A DNA stretch of 64,000 nt, taken from assembly GCF_904846075.1 (NCBI RefSeq), contig NZ_CAJGZH010000002.1, positions 372,001-436,000 of the forward strand, read 5' to 3'. The notes under the pieces are model-generated. The model had not been told where the DNA came from. It worked only from the letters and a program-made list of their open reading frames with translations, and made no database searches. Positions 1 to 9,543 of the stretch are shown here, in pieces. Source of the DNA: Psychrobacter glacincola (GTDB lineage Bacteria > Pseudomonadota > Gammaproteobacteria > Pseudomonadales > Moraxellaceae). How positions within the stretch are numbered: position 1 is the stretch's first letter; each line of letters starts with the position of its first letter. Made by a program: the position numbers and the translations under genes.

Positions 1-597
1 TTACCTCATGAGCGTCGTAACGCTATTGGTCAGGCGGCCATCGAAATCATGATGCAAGAGATTTTTGTGTGGGGTGAAATGCAGACAGACCCCAACTTTG
101 GTAATTATTTGGTTCGTGTCAGTGAAAATGAAGGTGATATCGATAAATTAGTATTATTAGATTTTGGTGCTATTCGTCAATTTGATAACAACCTTTTGAC
201 CATTGCGCATGGCTTACTAAAAGCTGGTTACCGCCATGACCATCGGGCGATGATGCTTGCGATGACGGGTTATGACTTCTTTGATAGTATGAGTGATAAA
301 GTACGCTCTGATATGGCGTCACTATTTTTATTGGCAACCGAACCGTTTAGTGATCCAGCGACCAATCCTGATATTCCTAGCGATTGTTTAGATAAGGACG
401 ACCGTTATATTTGGGCGAATAGCAAACTTCACTCTCGCCTTTCAACACAAGCCACAAAAGCAATGCAGTCTTTTGAGTTTAACTTGCCACCAAAAGAATT
501 TATGTTTATTAGTCGAAAATTTATTGGTGCTTATACCTTTTTGACGGTGCTTGACGCTTATACTGATTCGGATACTTTAGTAAAACCTTATTTATAG
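1..597 (+). CDS. ABC1/AarF (UbiB-like) atypical kinase, C-terminal part
   Basis: The reading frame is open from base 1, so only the last 198 codons are inside the window. The fragment holds a family signature, TDPNFGNYL at about residues 29-37, followed by LLDFGAIRQ, which matches the metal-binding DFG-type motif of ABC1/ADCK atypical kinases. In bacteria these proteins (UbiB and relatives) support ubiquinone biosynthesis or lipid homeostasis through ATPase activity and are usually membrane-associated. The rest of the fragment is the helical C-lobe. The N-terminal KxGQ motif and ATP-binding lobe lie outside the window, so UbiB cannot be told apart from other ABC1 proteins; no ubiE/ubiJ neighbour is visible. 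A clear terminator follows 43 bases after the stop. Confidence 0.85.
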   Translation, partial: LPHERRNAIGQAAIEIMMQEIFVWGEMQTDPNFGNYLVRVSENEGDIDKLVLLDFGAIRQFDNNLLTIAHGLLKAGYRHDHRAMMLAMTGYDFFDSMSDKVRSDMASLFLLATEPFSDPATNPDIPSDCLDKDDRYIWANSKLHSRLSTQATKAMQSFEFNLPPKEFMFISRKFIGAYTFLTVLDAYTDSDTLVKPYL

Positions 598-639
598 TCT
601 TGATTGAAGCAAATTTTCTTTAATAATAAATAATTTTTG

Positions 640-669
640 AACCGCCTTTTTGTGGCGGTTTTATTTTTT
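640..669 (+). terminator. Rho-independent terminator after the ABC1 kinase gene
   Basis: A 7-bp perfect stem (AACCGCC at 640-646, GGCGGTT at 654-660) with a 7-nt loop is followed by a T-rich tract at 661-669. It lies just after the stop at 597 and ahead of the convergent TrmB-like gene. Confidence 0.85.
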
Positions 670-752
670 AGTATTTTATCTGCTTAGGCTATTTTATATA
701 TTATAAATTAGCACTTATTATCGGCAAGATTTATTTCGATTTATTACTTAGG

Positions 753-1430
753 TTATTTAACTTGATTCGCAATATCCGTCTGCCACTCATCAAACCTAGT
801 TTTATAACCCTCTGGCTTACGCATAATAAGTTCCCAGCATACCTCCCCACGGGCTAAATATTTTATTTCAAAATGCGTGCGCTGACTGTCATCAGCGACT
901 TGATAGCGCTCATTAGGCAACGACCATGTCTCCGTTGCTTGCTGCTCTGCATTATTGATATAGGCTTCGATGTTTGTTACTAGTACCACCTCTCCACCTA
1001 CTTGCAAGCGTGACAATAGAAACTCGAAGAAAGGCATGTTTAGCCATTGCTGGTTGGGATTATGCTGTTCAGGATTGGGGTACAGTATGAAGATTTTACT
1101 GACACTATTGGGTTTAATGGCATGCACAATCCATGCGATCGCATCAGCATGAATGGCAGTTAAATTCGGTGAATCTTGTAGCACTGCCAGTTTGGCAAAA
1201 GCGTCAAATTTATTACGCGTACGTTCGATCGCAATCAGGTGCTTATCGGTATTTTTTGCGGCGAAACCAAGCGCATGCTTACCCTTCCCTGCACCAATTT
1301 CTAATATTAAAGGGACAGTGCTTTTATTGTCGTGAATGATATTTGGCATAATAAAATTACGTGGTGCTGAAAGCTTTTCTGGTTGAAATGCTCGCTGTTG
1401 CTGATGTGTAAGCTCAATATTGTCGGTCAT
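753..1430 (-). CDS. TrmB-like SAM-dependent methyltransferase, divergent
   Basis: This 225-aa protein has a class I methyltransferase fold: EIGAGKG at residues 44-50 is the SAM-binding motif I and AIER is the acidic end of strand 2. Overall order and length resemble tRNA (guanine-N7-)-methyltransferase TrmB. However, the usual TrmB catalytic/tRNA motif (FPDPW followed by a basic Lys/Arg/His cluster) is replaced by YPNPEQHNPNQQW near residues 117-129, with no basic cluster. The C-terminal TxFE-type element is present as THFEIKY. I infer a TrmB-superfamily enzyme that may have another substrate or no activity. It is divergent from yacG, with 209 bp between them. The start is the only ATG with the complete N-terminus. 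Confidence 0.65.
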   Translation of the reverse strand: MTDNIELTHQQQRAFQPEKLSAPRNFIMPNIIHDNKSTVPLILEIGAGKGKHALGFAAKNTDKHLIAIERTRNKFDAFAKLAVLQDSPNLTAIHADAIAWIVHAIKPNSVSKIFILYPNPEQHNPNQQWLNMPFFEFLLSRLQVGGEVVLVTNIEAYINNAEQQATETWSLPNERYQVADDSQRTHFEIKYLARGEVCWELIMRKPEGYKTRFDEWQTDIANQVK

Positions 1431-1639
1431 CTACTATCCTTAAAGTATTTGTCTTTTGCCATTATTCGGGCGCATGCTATTATATAGCCAATCCACTTCA
1501 ATAGTAATATAGCGACAGCGAGTAACGCGCTATCGTAGTCTATCAAGCGCATACGAGATGAAAATAGATGTAATTACCGACTGCCGCTCGCTAATGACAT
1601 TCATCATACAAATAAATCGAGGATACTCCCACCCTTATC

Positions 1640-1831
1640 ATGACTGAATCTACCCCCCAAACCTCTCCTAAAACCTATCCTTGCCCACGTTGTGGTACTA
1701 AAACAGCATGGCAAGACAATAAATACAAGCCGTTTTGTAGCAGTCAATGCAAACTTATCGACTTAGGTGCATGGGCAAATGAAGACTATACCTTACCTGC
1801 TGAAACCACGCCTTTTTCTGACGAGCTATAA
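1640..1831 (+). CDS. yacG: DNA gyrase inhibitor YacG, zinc-finger protein
   Basis: This 63-aa protein carries the YacG zinc-binding set: C15-x2-C18 (CPRC) and C33-x3-C37 (CSSQC), followed by the conserved KLIDLGAWANEDY segment. The family binds GyrB and blocks DNA binding by gyrase in E. coli. Length matches the family (about 60-65 aa). The acidic, Pro-rich tail after residue 50 is typical. It sits 47 bp upstream of argD on the same strand, so the two may be cotranscribed. In many gamma-proteobacteria yacG is next to coaE or pilD instead, so this context is somewhat different. Confidence 0.9.
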   Translation: MTESTPQTSPKTYPCPRCGTKTAWQDNKYKPFCSSQCKLIDLGAWANEDYTLPAETTPFSDEL

Positions 1832-1878
1832 TCAACACCTTCTCTTTTAACTAATTTATCATCTTAAGGATGTTTTAT

Positions 1879-3060
1879 ATGTCTGCTACTTATCTGATGC
1901 CCACTTATAACCGTCAGCCAATCAGCTTTACACGCGGTTCAGGCAGCTGGTTGTATACCAAAGATGACACGCCTTATTTAGATGCGCTGACTGGTATTGC
2001 CGTATGCGGTTTAGGGCATTGCCACCCGCAAGTGACTGACGCCATTCAGCAGCAAGCAGCGACTTTAGTACATACCAGTAATTTATTCGGTATCGACTGG
2101 CAAGAGCGTGCGGGTGAAGTACTATGTACAGCCGCCCAAATGGACAGTGTGTTCTTTGCCAATAGTGGTGCTGAAGCGAACGAGGCGGCGCTTAAATTGG
2201 CGCGTCTATATGCCTATCAGCAAGGTTTTAAACGCCCAAAAGTCATCGTTATGGAGCAGTCATTCCATGGTCGTACCTTATTATCATTGTCAGCCACCGC
2301 CAACCCAAAAGCCCGTGAAGGGTTTTACACATTAGATGATGACTTTATCCGTGTACCCTTTGGCGATATTGCCGCGATTAAGCAAGCCGCGCAAGATCAT
2401 GATGAAATTTGCGCCATCTTTGTAGAGCCTATTCAAGGTGAAGGGGGTTTAAATACTGCTGCCAACGGATTTACGTATCTTGAAGAACTACAAGCAGAGT
2501 GTGAAGCCCACAACTGGCTATTTATGCTGGATGAAGTGCAAACAGGTAATGGCCGTACGGGTAAATACTTCGCTTATCAACATAGTAATGCGCGTCCTGA
2601 TGTATTGACGACAGCTAAGGGCTTGGGTAACGGTTTTCCAGTAGGCGCGTGTATGGTACGTGGCCGCGCTAATGGTCTGTTTGGTGCTGGTAGTCATGGC
2701 TCTACTTATGGTGGTACGCCGCTAGCCAGTCGTGTGGTACATAGCGTATATGACGTATTGGCTAACAGTGATATCATGACCAATGCCGTAACCGAAGGGC
2801 TGTTTATTCGAGAGACGCTGGTCGATACACTAGGACAATATGGAGTCAGCAGTCGTGGTGCAGGTATGATGATTGGTATCGCTTTGCCTGAAGACATGGA
2901 CTGTAGTCAGTTGGTTGATCGTGCGCGTGATGAACAAAAGCTCATCATCAATGTCACTGGTGGGCATGTTGTGCGCTTGCTACCGCCGCTTAATATGAGC
3001 CGCGATGAGAGCACACAAGTGGCTGAGCGTCTGATTGACTTGCTAAAACCATCATTTTAA
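1879..3060 (+). CDS. argD: acetylornithine aminotransferase (class III PLP aminotransferase)
   Basis: The protein catalyses transamination of N-acetylglutamate semialdehyde and glutamate to N-acetylornithine in cytosolic arginine synthesis; family members often also act on succinyl-diaminopimelate. Visible signatures are NSGAEANEAALK, the SFHGRT segment, DEVQTGNGRTG (about residues 218-228) and TTAKGLGNGFPVGA with the PLP-binding lysine near 247. Length (393 aa) matches ArgD. I start it at the ATG at 1879 (MSATYLMP), since TAAGGA at 1865-1870 is 8 bases upstream; an earlier ATG at 1870 overlaps that ribosome binding site. Related 4-aminobutyrate or succinylornithine aminotransferases are an alternative, but the length and motifs fit ArgD best. 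Confidence 0.88.
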   Translation: MSATYLMPTYNRQPISFTRGSGSWLYTKDDTPYLDALTGIAVCGLGHCHPQVTDAIQQQAATLVHTSNLFGIDWQERAGEVLCTAAQMDSVFFANSGAEANEAALKLARLYAYQQGFKRPKVIVMEQSFHGRTLLSLSATANPKAREGFYTLDDDFIRVPFGDIAAIKQAAQDHDEICAIFVEPIQGEGGLNTAANGFTYLEELQAECEAHNWLFMLDEVQTGNGRTGKYFAYQHSNARPDVLTTAKGLGNGFPVGACMVRGRANGLFGAGSHGSTYGGTPLASRVVHSVYDVLANSDIMTNAVTEGLFIRETLVDTLGQYGVSSRGAGMMIGIALPEDMDCSQLVDRARDEQKLIINVTGGHVVRLLPPLNMSRDESTQVAERLIDLLKPSF

Positions 3061-3088
3061 ATGATTGGTTACATTAAACGCTAATACT

Positions 3089-3124
3089 AAAAAAGCCTAT
3101 AGATAATATGTCTATAGGCTTTTT
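3089..3124 (+). terminator. bidirectional terminator between argD and the LysR gene
   Basis: A roughly 14-bp stem (AAAAAGCCTATAGA ending at 3103, TCTATAGGCTTTTT at 3111-3124) has a 7-nt loop. A- and T-runs on the two sides allow use from both strands. It separates the convergent argD (+) and LysR (-) genes. Confidence 0.88.
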
Positions 3125-3174
3125 GCTTTTGGAGGCTTTAAACCACTCTCTACGGTGCATTATTCAAACGTCAT

Positions 3175-4074
3175 CTAATTAGCATGAAAATACTTTTTTA
3201 ACACCTCTAAACAGCGAGTGATTTTGGCTGGCTGTTGATCACGGTTTAAGGTGACAGCATATAGTACAAAACCTGGTAATTGATAACCGGTCAACACTTC
3301 GACCAAGTCACCATTTTCAAGCTCTTTTTTGATGTCCATTTCCATCATTCTAACCAAGCCATGACCTTCTTTTGCCAAGGTGGTCGCCATAAAAACATTA
3401 TTGGTATAAATGCGTGAATTCATTTTCGTGCGCGTCTTTTTACCCGTTTCTGTCTGAATGAGATCAATTTGATTGGCATCTTTCATGATTTCAATACAAA
3501 TCAGCTGATGGTCAGCCAAATCTTTAGGCGTCTGCAGTTTGGTATGTTGACGTAGATACTGCGGTGAAGCAACCAACATTTGGCGCACATCGGTCAATGG
3601 ATGACTGCTGAGGCTCGAGTCATTAATCGATGGACTCATACGAATCGCAATATCGATCCGCTCATCAATCATGTCAATATAATGGTTGTCTGCCAGATAG
3701 GTAATGCTAAGATCATCATGTGCCGCCATCCACGTAGAAAGTGCCGGCAAAATATGATTAACGCCAAGCTCCGGTGTTGTCGCCACTCGTAAGCTGCCTG
3801 CCAACTCATCACGCAACTGATTGACCTTAATCCGCCCTTGTTCAGCAGCACTGACAACATCTTTTGCGGCTTCATAAAAGCTCTCGCCAGCTTCTGTTAA
3901 GCTCAGCTTACGAGTTGAGCGGTGTAATAGCACGACGCCCAGTTCATTTTCTAATGAGCGGATTTGCTGACTGACTGCACTGGTTGTAATGCCAAGCTCA
4001 CGAGCAGAGCCACTAAAAGAGCCATGTCCAACCACACTGGCGAACACAGCCATACCGCGTAAATTATCCAACAT
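3175..4074 (-). CDS. LysR-family transcriptional regulator
   Basis: This 299-aa protein has the LysR plan. Residues 1-60 form the winged helix-turn-helix (MLDNLRGMAVFASVVGHGSF, then GITTSAVSQQIRSLENELG and LLHRSTRKLSLTEAG). Residues 90-295 form the periplasmic-binding-protein-like effector domain. The family usually acts as a tetramer on a divergent or nearby promoter. Here neither neighbour is divergent: argD is convergent and dnaX lies upstream on the same strand behind a terminator. The target cannot be inferred from context. The sequence resembles the CrgA/YhjC-type subgroup that often regulates oxidoreductases, but I cannot name a ligand. GGTGAG lies a few bases before the ATG and supports this start. 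Confidence 0.9.
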   Translation of the reverse strand: MLDNLRGMAVFASVVGHGSFSGSARELGITTSAVSQQIRSLENELGVVLLHRSTRKLSLTEAGESFYEAAKDVVSAAEQGRIKVNQLRDELAGSLRVATTPELGVNHILPALSTWMAAHDDLSITYLADNHYIDMIDERIDIAIRMSPSINDSSLSSHPLTDVRQMLVASPQYLRQHTKLQTPKDLADHQLICIEIMKDANQIDLIQTETGKKTRTKMNSRIYTNNVFMATTLAKEGHGLVRMMEMDIKKELENGDLVEVLTGYQLPGFVLYAVTLNRDQQPAKITRCLEVLKKYFHAN

Positions 4075-4197
4075 ATTCTCACCTAAACTTCATTTCAGTT
4101 TTTAATATAACTTAACCATTATAACGAATCTTAATTTATCTTATCGTTATTAAATATTTCTCTCTTGTTTAAAAAAGCCCATTTAATCTGCAATAAA

Positions 4198-4243
4198 AAC
4201 AAAAATATCAAGGCGATAGTACAACATCGCCTTGATATTTTAT
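4198..4243 (-). terminator. dnaX terminator
   Basis: A perfect 16-bp stem (4202-4217 with 4226-4241) and an 8-nt loop, followed on the minus strand by a T-rich run. It lies about 65 bases after the dnaX stop and before the LysR gene, so dnaX is not followed by ybaB-recR as in many proteobacteria. Confidence 0.85.
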
Positions 4244-4308
4244 ATGAAAGTTGTATTTAATAACTATATAGACTTTTAAATAATTTTAACAACAGTTTTT
4301 CTGACTGT

Positions 4309-6363
4309 TTAATACAACTGAACCTTACCCATTTTTCCTTCACCGCGCTCATTCAAATACTGCATCACAGGCGTAGCAAGCAGTCTTGCTTCTGCAACCG
4401 TTTTGGCTTGCACCAAGCGCTTTTGTTGGCGACGCTCAGGCGTCTTATCCTCTGCTTGCATGACGCTGCCATCGATTTGCAAGTCAATTTCTGCTTGGGT
4501 GAACTGCTGTTGCAGTTTAGCCGCTAATTGCTGAAAAGTGGTTTGTAAATGCCGACTATCTACACTGGTTATAAATATTGCCTTGCCATCGCATAAGCCC
4601 GTCATCATGCCTTGACGCGCAAGTGCCAATTCGTCTTGAGCCAATATCTCCGCTTCACGAGCCGTTTGTAGCCAATAATCCCATTTTTCTGGTGTCCACT
4701 CACCAAGCAGTTCTTGCGGTGAGCAACGCAGCAAAGTACGAGGATCATCCAGTTGCGTTGTTAACTGAGAATTATTTGCATCAGGCTCAACAACTGGTTC
4801 AGGCTCAACAACTGGTTCAGGCTCAACAACTGGTTCAGGCTCAACAACTGGTTCAGGCTCAACAACTGGTTCAGGCTCAACAACTGGTTCAGGCTCAACA
4901 ACTGGTTCAGGCTCAACAACTGGTTCAGGCTCAACAACTGGTTCAGGCTCAACAACTGGTTCAGGCTCAACAACTGGTTCAGGCTCAACAACTGGTTCAG
5001 GCTCAACAACTGGTTCAGGCTCAACAACTGGTTCATATTCTTGAATTGCGCTTAACTGCTCATCATTACCTTGCTGTTGATAATCAACATCGTAAGATTG
5101 TAATGGCGGTACTGAAGCTAAATGTTCATTAGAAGGCACCGTAACATTTGCACCATCTGTAATGTTTTTGACACTGTCATTATCTAAGGCTGCACTGCCA
5201 CCTTCTATAGCAGGCGTTTCTGAAGATGATGCAGCGCCAACAGAATGACTACTTAGCACTTCATCGACAGGCAAAGGACGAAATGCCAATAGACGTAAAA
5301 TACACATCTCAAGTGCTTGCATCGGTGTACTAGCAAGTTTCACACCTTCGCGCGCTTGCACAACAATTTCATAATAGAGCTGCAATACATCGGGACTAAT
5401 ATGCTGGGCAAGTGTATTAATGTCTTGTGCCTGCGCCTCATTTACATTCAGAGCAACCTCAGGTAGCAGTTGAGTCAAGGCCAACTGATGCAATAGTTCA
5501 GCCAATCCATCGAACATACTGGTCGCATCAACCATTTGGGCGCGCATCTGCTCAATATGGGCAGCGACGGCAGACTTATCATGATTGTATATATCTGTGA
5601 TTAAGCGCACCAAGTCGGCAGCATCAATCAGACCAAGCATGGCATTGACAGTGACATCATCAAGCGCACCTTGACCAAAAGCAATCGCCTGATCAGTCAA
5701 CGATAAGGCATCACGTACTGAGCCTTTAGCCGCACTGGCCAACTGCCAAAGTGCTGGCTGCGTATAATCTACCTGCTCTTGGGTAAGAACATTTGCCAAA
5801 TGCTCGCTGAGTAACGTTTGCGGTAGCGGACGTAGTACAAACTGCAAACAACGCGAAATAATGGTAATCGGCAATTTTTGCGGATCAGTCGTGGCAAGTA
5901 AGAATTTTACATGCTCAGGGGGTTCTTCCAAAGTTTTAAGAAGCGCATTAAAACTGTGTGTGGACAACATATGTACTTCATCAATCAGGTATACTTTATA
6001 ACGCCCCTGACTTGGCGCATACGGTACATTATCCAGCAACTCACGTGTGTCTTCTACTTTGGTACGGGATGCCGCATCAATCTCGATAAGATCGATAAAT
6101 CGCCCTTGATCGATGGCCACGCAGTTATCACACACACCGCAAGGCGTACTAGTAATACCCGTATCGCAGTTCAAACATTTAGATAAGATACGCGCAATTG
6201 TGGTCTTACCCACACCGCGTGTGCCCGTAAAGAGATAAGCATGATGCAAACGGTTATAATCAATCGCATTAATCAATGCTTGAGAAACATGCGTTTGCCC
6301 AATCAACTCGTGAAAGTTCTTGGGACGGTATTTGCGCGCTAAAACTTGATATTGCTGCGTCAT
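4309..6363 (-). CDS. dnaX: DNA polymerase III subunits gamma/tau, with a 14-fold hexapeptide repeat
   Basis: This is the clamp-loader ATPase that also bridges polymerase cores and DnaB. Domain I-II shows Walker A GTRGVGKT (about 47-54), the zinc cysteines in CLNC...CGVCDNC, Walker B LIDEVHML and the sensor-1 SRC of IISRCLQF. Domain III follows to about residue 370. A low-complexity linker then contains 14 consecutive copies of EPVVEP (about residues 444-527), and a tau-type C-terminal domain ends at residue 684. E. coli tau is 643 aa, so the excess is mainly this linker. I chose the ATG at 6363 ([14 protein letters not shown]); the frame can be extended 4 codons to a TTG but has no support. 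Whether a shorter gamma form is made by frameshifting I cannot tell. Confidence 0.95.
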   Translation of the reverse strand: MTQQYQVLARKYRPKNFHELIGQTHVSQALINAIDYNRLHHAYLFTGTRGVGKTTIARILSKCLNCDTGITSTPCGVCDNCVAIDQGRFIDLIEIDAASRTKVEDTRELLDNVPYAPSQGRYKVYLIDEVHMLSTHSFNALLKTLEEPPEHVKFLLATTDPQKLPITIISRCLQFVLRPLPQTLLSEHLANVLTQEQVDYTQPALWQLASAAKGSVRDALSLTDQAIAFGQGALDDVTVNAMLGLIDAADLVRLITDIYNHDKSAVAAHIEQMRAQMVDATSMFDGLAELLHQLALTQLLPEVALNVNEAQAQDINTLAQHISPDVLQLYYEIVVQAREGVKLASTPMQALEMCILRLLAFRPLPVDEVLSSHSVGAASSSETPAIEGGSAALDNDSVKNITDGANVTVPSNEHLASVPPLQSYDVDYQQQGNDEQLSAIQEYEPVVEPEPVVEPEPVVEPEPVVEPEPVVEPEPVVEPEPVVEPEPVVEPEPVVEPEPVVEPEPVVEPEPVVEPEPVVEPEPVVEPDANNSQLTTQLDDPRTLLRCSPQELLGEWTPEKWDYWLQTAREAEILAQDELALARQGMMTGLCDGKAIFITSVDSRHLQTTFQQLAAKLQQQFTQAEIDLQIDGSVMQAEDKTPERRQQKRLVQAKTVAEARLLATPVMQYLNERGEGKMGKVQLY
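4782..5033. repeat. 14 perfect tandem copies of an 18-bp unit inside dnaX
   Basis: The 252-bp block is exactly 14 x 18 bp with no substitution between copies, and encodes EPVVEP repeats on the minus strand. The unit length is a multiple of three, so changes in copy number keep the frame. Because the unit contains no stop in other frames, long artificial open frames appear on both strands here. Confidence 0.97.
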
Positions 6364-6432
6364 AATAAATGCCAATGTGAATAATACAAATATAGATGGG
6401 GTGTCAAACCAGTAGGCTATATTAGGTTTAGA

Positions 6433-7695
6433 TTATAACTGCGCTTGAAGTTGTGCTAAACGTTCGTATAAGCGCTGAGTATTTGCGTCAATCACTGAGC
6501 CTTTTTGATAAAAGGCATCCAAATGCACCTCTGTATTGACGCTATCATCACAAGGTCTAAACTCTACGCCAATCAAAAACAAATCATCCATCACTGGATC
6601 CTGCATTTGAGCATTGAGCTCCAATAACAAGTCTTGTTGAGACGTGCGCACCTTGTCAGCTCTCAGCGAACTATTATCATCTTGCGCATAGAAAACCATC
6701 AGATAATGGCGTCCAAACACGTGATAAGAGTGCTCATGACAGACATAACCATTCCAGCGAGAGTCTTGATCCATCGTTTTGTAAGCTAAGATTTTTTCAA
6801 CCAAACAAGCGTAAGTATACATTGACTCATCGACCAAAATATCGACTGGCTCTTTTGGTAGTGGTTGACCTGCCTCATAATAATTTTTGATCAAACTATT
6901 AAACAGCTTGTACCACATCCGAGTATTTTTCTGAATCTCAGCCATGAGTGCTTTGGCAAAGACTGCCTGATCTGGTTCTGTAGCTTTGAGCAAGCGTTGC
7001 TCAATCTGATCGATCAACTGATTATCAATCAATTGCTCTTGCACCCTAATCGCTCTTTGATGAAAGTCAGGCGACTGTAAAAACTGGGTAAGTAATGTCG
7101 ACTCGTCTTGGAATGACTCAAACCCTGTCAGCTGGCTGCGATGAAAGTCTAAAAATGCGGATAAATCGCTTGGCGTAACCAATTGGCTGATGATATCGAC
7201 AAAGTTTTGATGGCTAAATACCTGTAAGACACTCTGCTCATCATCCAGATCTAAAACACAGTCTTCAGCAAAAAACTGACTACCATATTCATAATCAACC
7301 GTATGCGAGGATGCTTGTGGTTTATCATCTTGATGCATGACAGACAGTGATGTCAAACCAATGAAATAAACATCCTTACCAGCTGCCGAGGTATTACTTT
7401 CTGCCATCGACTTATCGTTTTTTAGATAAAGCTGAGCGTGACGCTTAATTAGTTGGTTGACGACTTCTTTTCTCCACTCACGAACTTGAGCGCTGTCTAC
7501 TTTTTGCCTACTCGCTTGCATCACCACATCATTGACGATCAAATAAATGATAGCGCCAGAAAACTCAAAAACGAAATCATAACCTTGAAACTGCTTAGGA
7601 TTGGTTGTTTTATCTGCTGGTAATTCATACAAAGATAAGAAACTTTGTTGAATCATCTGTTGCCAAAGTGAGGGTGACGCGTGCTGAGTATCCAT
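6433..7695 (-). CDS. conserved-looking protein of unknown function, upstream of dnaX
   Basis: This 420-aa protein is not one I recognise. It has no signal peptide and no convincing membrane segment. It is mixed alpha/beta with many glutamines and acidic residues, including SQFFAEDCVLDLDDEQSV and a C-terminal half with DPVMDDLFLIGVEFRPCDDSVNTEVHLDAFYQKG, which reads like a compact globular domain. Codon use resembles the neighbours, so it does not look foreign. AGGGA precedes the ATG by a few bases. It ends about 70 bp before dnaX on the same strand, so it may be cotranscribed with it; the link to replication is only positional. Confidence 0.75.
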   Translation of the reverse strand: MDTQHASPSLWQQMIQQSFLSLYELPADKTTNPKQFQGYDFVFEFSGAIIYLIVNDVVMQASRQKVDSAQVREWRKEVVNQLIKRHAQLYLKNDKSMAESNTSAAGKDVYFIGLTSLSVMHQDDKPQASSHTVDYEYGSQFFAEDCVLDLDDEQSVLQVFSHQNFVDIISQLVTPSDLSAFLDFHRSQLTGFESFQDESTLLTQFLQSPDFHQRAIRVQEQLIDNQLIDQIEQRLLKATEPDQAVFAKALMAEIQKNTRMWYKLFNSLIKNYYEAGQPLPKEPVDILVDESMYTYACLVEKILAYKTMDQDSRWNGYVCHEHSYHVFGRHYLMVFYAQDDNSSLRADKVRTSQQDLLLELNAQMQDPVMDDLFLIGVEFRPCDDSVNTEVHLDAFYQKGSVIDANTQRLYERLAQLQAQL

Positions 7696-7809
7696 GATAT
7701 CCCTATAAATGAGGTCTCATAAAGAATCTGGGACCATTCCATTGAAAGCAAAAGAGCTTTCTTATGTTCAGTTTAGTCCCAGCATGGATTTATGGCAAGT
7801 AAACCAGTT

Positions 7810-9342
7810 TTAGCTTTCTAACTTGCGGCGCATATGCGGGAACAAAATCACATCACGAATACTGGCAGAATCGGTAAACAACATCACTAAACGGTCAATA
7901 CCGATACCTTCGCCTGCGGTTGGTGGTAAGCCATAAGACAACGCTTCGATGTATTCTTCATCAAAATGCATCGCTTCATCATCACCAGCGTCTTTTTCAG
8001 CGACTTGTCCACGGAAGCGTTCTGCCTGATCAGCAGGATCATTAAGCTCGCTAAAGCCGTTTGCCAGTTCACGACCACCGATGAATAGCTCAAAACGATC
8101 GGTGATTTCAGGATTGTCATCACTACGGCGTGCCAGTGGTGACGTTTCCGCTGGATATTCAGTGATGAACGTTGGCTGACGCAATTGGTGTTCAGCGGTT
8201 TCTTCAAAGATAATGGTCTGTAGTTTGCCCACACCAAACACCTCTTTCACTTGCTGTTTAAGCGTTGTCGAGGCGTAGTCTGCCAGATATTCACGGTCAT
8301 TGATACGTGCCATATCGAAATTTTCGGCATATTTTGCAATTGCATCAGACATAGACAAACGTATAAATGGCGCTTTTAGACTGATGGCTTCTTCTTGATA
8401 AGTAATCTCAGTCGTGCCCAAAATATCCATCGCCAATTCATTAAATAAGCGTTCGGTCAAATCCATCAAGTCATGATAATCAGCATACGCTTGATAAAAC
8501 TCAATCATGGTAAATTCAGGATTATGGCGAGTTGATACACCTTCGTTACGGAAGCTGCGGTTAATCTCGAACACTCTTTCAAAACCACCAACGACTAAGC
8601 GCTTCAAGTAAAGCTCAGGTGCGATACGCAGATATAAAGGCATATCTAGAGCGTTATGATGCGTCACAAACGGACGCGCCACCGCACCACCCGGGATAGG
8701 ATGCATCATCGGCGTCTCAACTTCCATGAAACGCTCATTTAACATAAACTTTCGAATGCCGCTAATGACTTGACTGCGAATCATAAAGGTATCACGAGTC
8801 GTCTCATTGGTCATCAAATCAAGATGACGATTACGATAGCGAGCTTCGACATCAGCTAAACCATGGAACTTGTTTGGCATTGGACGTAACGCTTTAGTCA
8901 ATAACTGAAACTCTTCGATATGCACATATAAGTCGCCCTTGCCTGAGCGACCGATATAGCCTGATACGCCAACAATATCACCCAAATCTAATGATTTAAT
9001 GGTCGCTAACGTCTCTGGATCCAACTCTTTGCGTGCAACATATAACTGAATGCGACCCGTCATGTCTTGAATAACAATAAAGGCACCACGGTTCAGCATG
9101 ACGCGACCTGCCACGTTGACCTGTGTTTTTTCGCCATTCGCCGCTTTTTCTTCAATTTCTTGTTTTGAGACGCCGTCAAAAGCAGTTTGCAAATCTTGCG
9201 CATAATCAGTACGTTTAAATGTATTTGGATACGGCTGTTTGCCTGAAGCACTGATATCGTCTAGCTTGGCTTGCAGCTGAGCAATTAGCTCGTTAGCGTC
9301 TTCTGGGGCTTGCTCTTGATTCTGATTGTTGTGCTTTGACAT
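7810..9342 (-). CDS. lysS: lysyl-tRNA synthetase, class II
   Basis: The enzyme charges tRNA-Lys in the cytosol. The N-terminal OB-fold anticodon-binding domain spans about residues 75-180 ([22 protein letters not shown] without gaps in the fold). The class II catalytic core follows: motif 1 around [16 protein letters not shown], motif 2 with [20 protein letters not shown], and motif 3 [14 protein letters not shown] near the C-terminus. At 510 aa it matches bacterial LysS (about 505 aa). The N-terminal 40 residues are Gln/Glu-rich and precede the fold. It lies in a minus-strand run prfA-lysS-(unknown)-dnaX; in E. coli lysS is next to prfB rather than prfA. GAGAG upstream of the ATG serves as a modest ribosome binding site. 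Confidence 0.97.
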   Translation of the reverse strand: MSKHNNQNQEQAPEDANELIAQLQAKLDDISASGKQPYPNTFKRTDYAQDLQTAFDGVSKQEIEEKAANGEKTQVNVAGRVMLNRGAFIVIQDMTGRIQLYVARKELDPETLATIKSLDLGDIVGVSGYIGRSGKGDLYVHIEEFQLLTKALRPMPNKFHGLADVEARYRNRHLDLMTNETTRDTFMIRSQVISGIRKFMLNERFMEVETPMMHPIPGGAVARPFVTHHNALDMPLYLRIAPELYLKRLVVGGFERVFEINRSFRNEGVSTRHNPEFTMIEFYQAYADYHDLMDLTERLFNELAMDILGTTEITYQEEAISLKAPFIRLSMSDAIAKYAENFDMARINDREYLADYASTTLKQQVKEVFGVGKLQTIIFEETAEHQLRQPTFITEYPAETSPLARRSDDNPEITDRFELFIGGRELANGFSELNDPADQAERFRGQVAEKDAGDDEAMHFDEEYIEALSYGLPPTAGEGIGIDRLVMLFTDSASIRDVILFPHMRRKLES

Positions 9343-9543
9343 AACACTCTCAATATTATTAGATAATTAAATGGAATAAACGAAAACTGCAAAATTAAAT
9401 CTATACTTATTATCATAGTCGATAGCCGTAAAAAAACAGCTATAAACAAACAGACACTATCATCAAGACAGTGTCACGCTTTTATGAATTAATGGATTCA
9501 CGACCAGCTATTGAGCCTCTAGTCATTAATATCCTGATGGTTA

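Noticed and set aside
4782..5033. CRISPR-like array.
   Set aside because: The repeats are directly adjacent with no spacers and lie within a coding sequence.
4578..5132. Long plus-strand open frame of QLVQAQ repeats opposite dnaX (and a similar minus-strand NQLLSL frame).
   Set aside because: It is a product of the stop-free 18-bp repeat; dnaX on the minus strand explains it fully and no ribosome binding site or domain is present.
9453..9475. Terminator between prfA and lysS.
   Set aside because: The stem is only 6 bp with a long loop and no clean T-run, so read-through into lysS is as likely.
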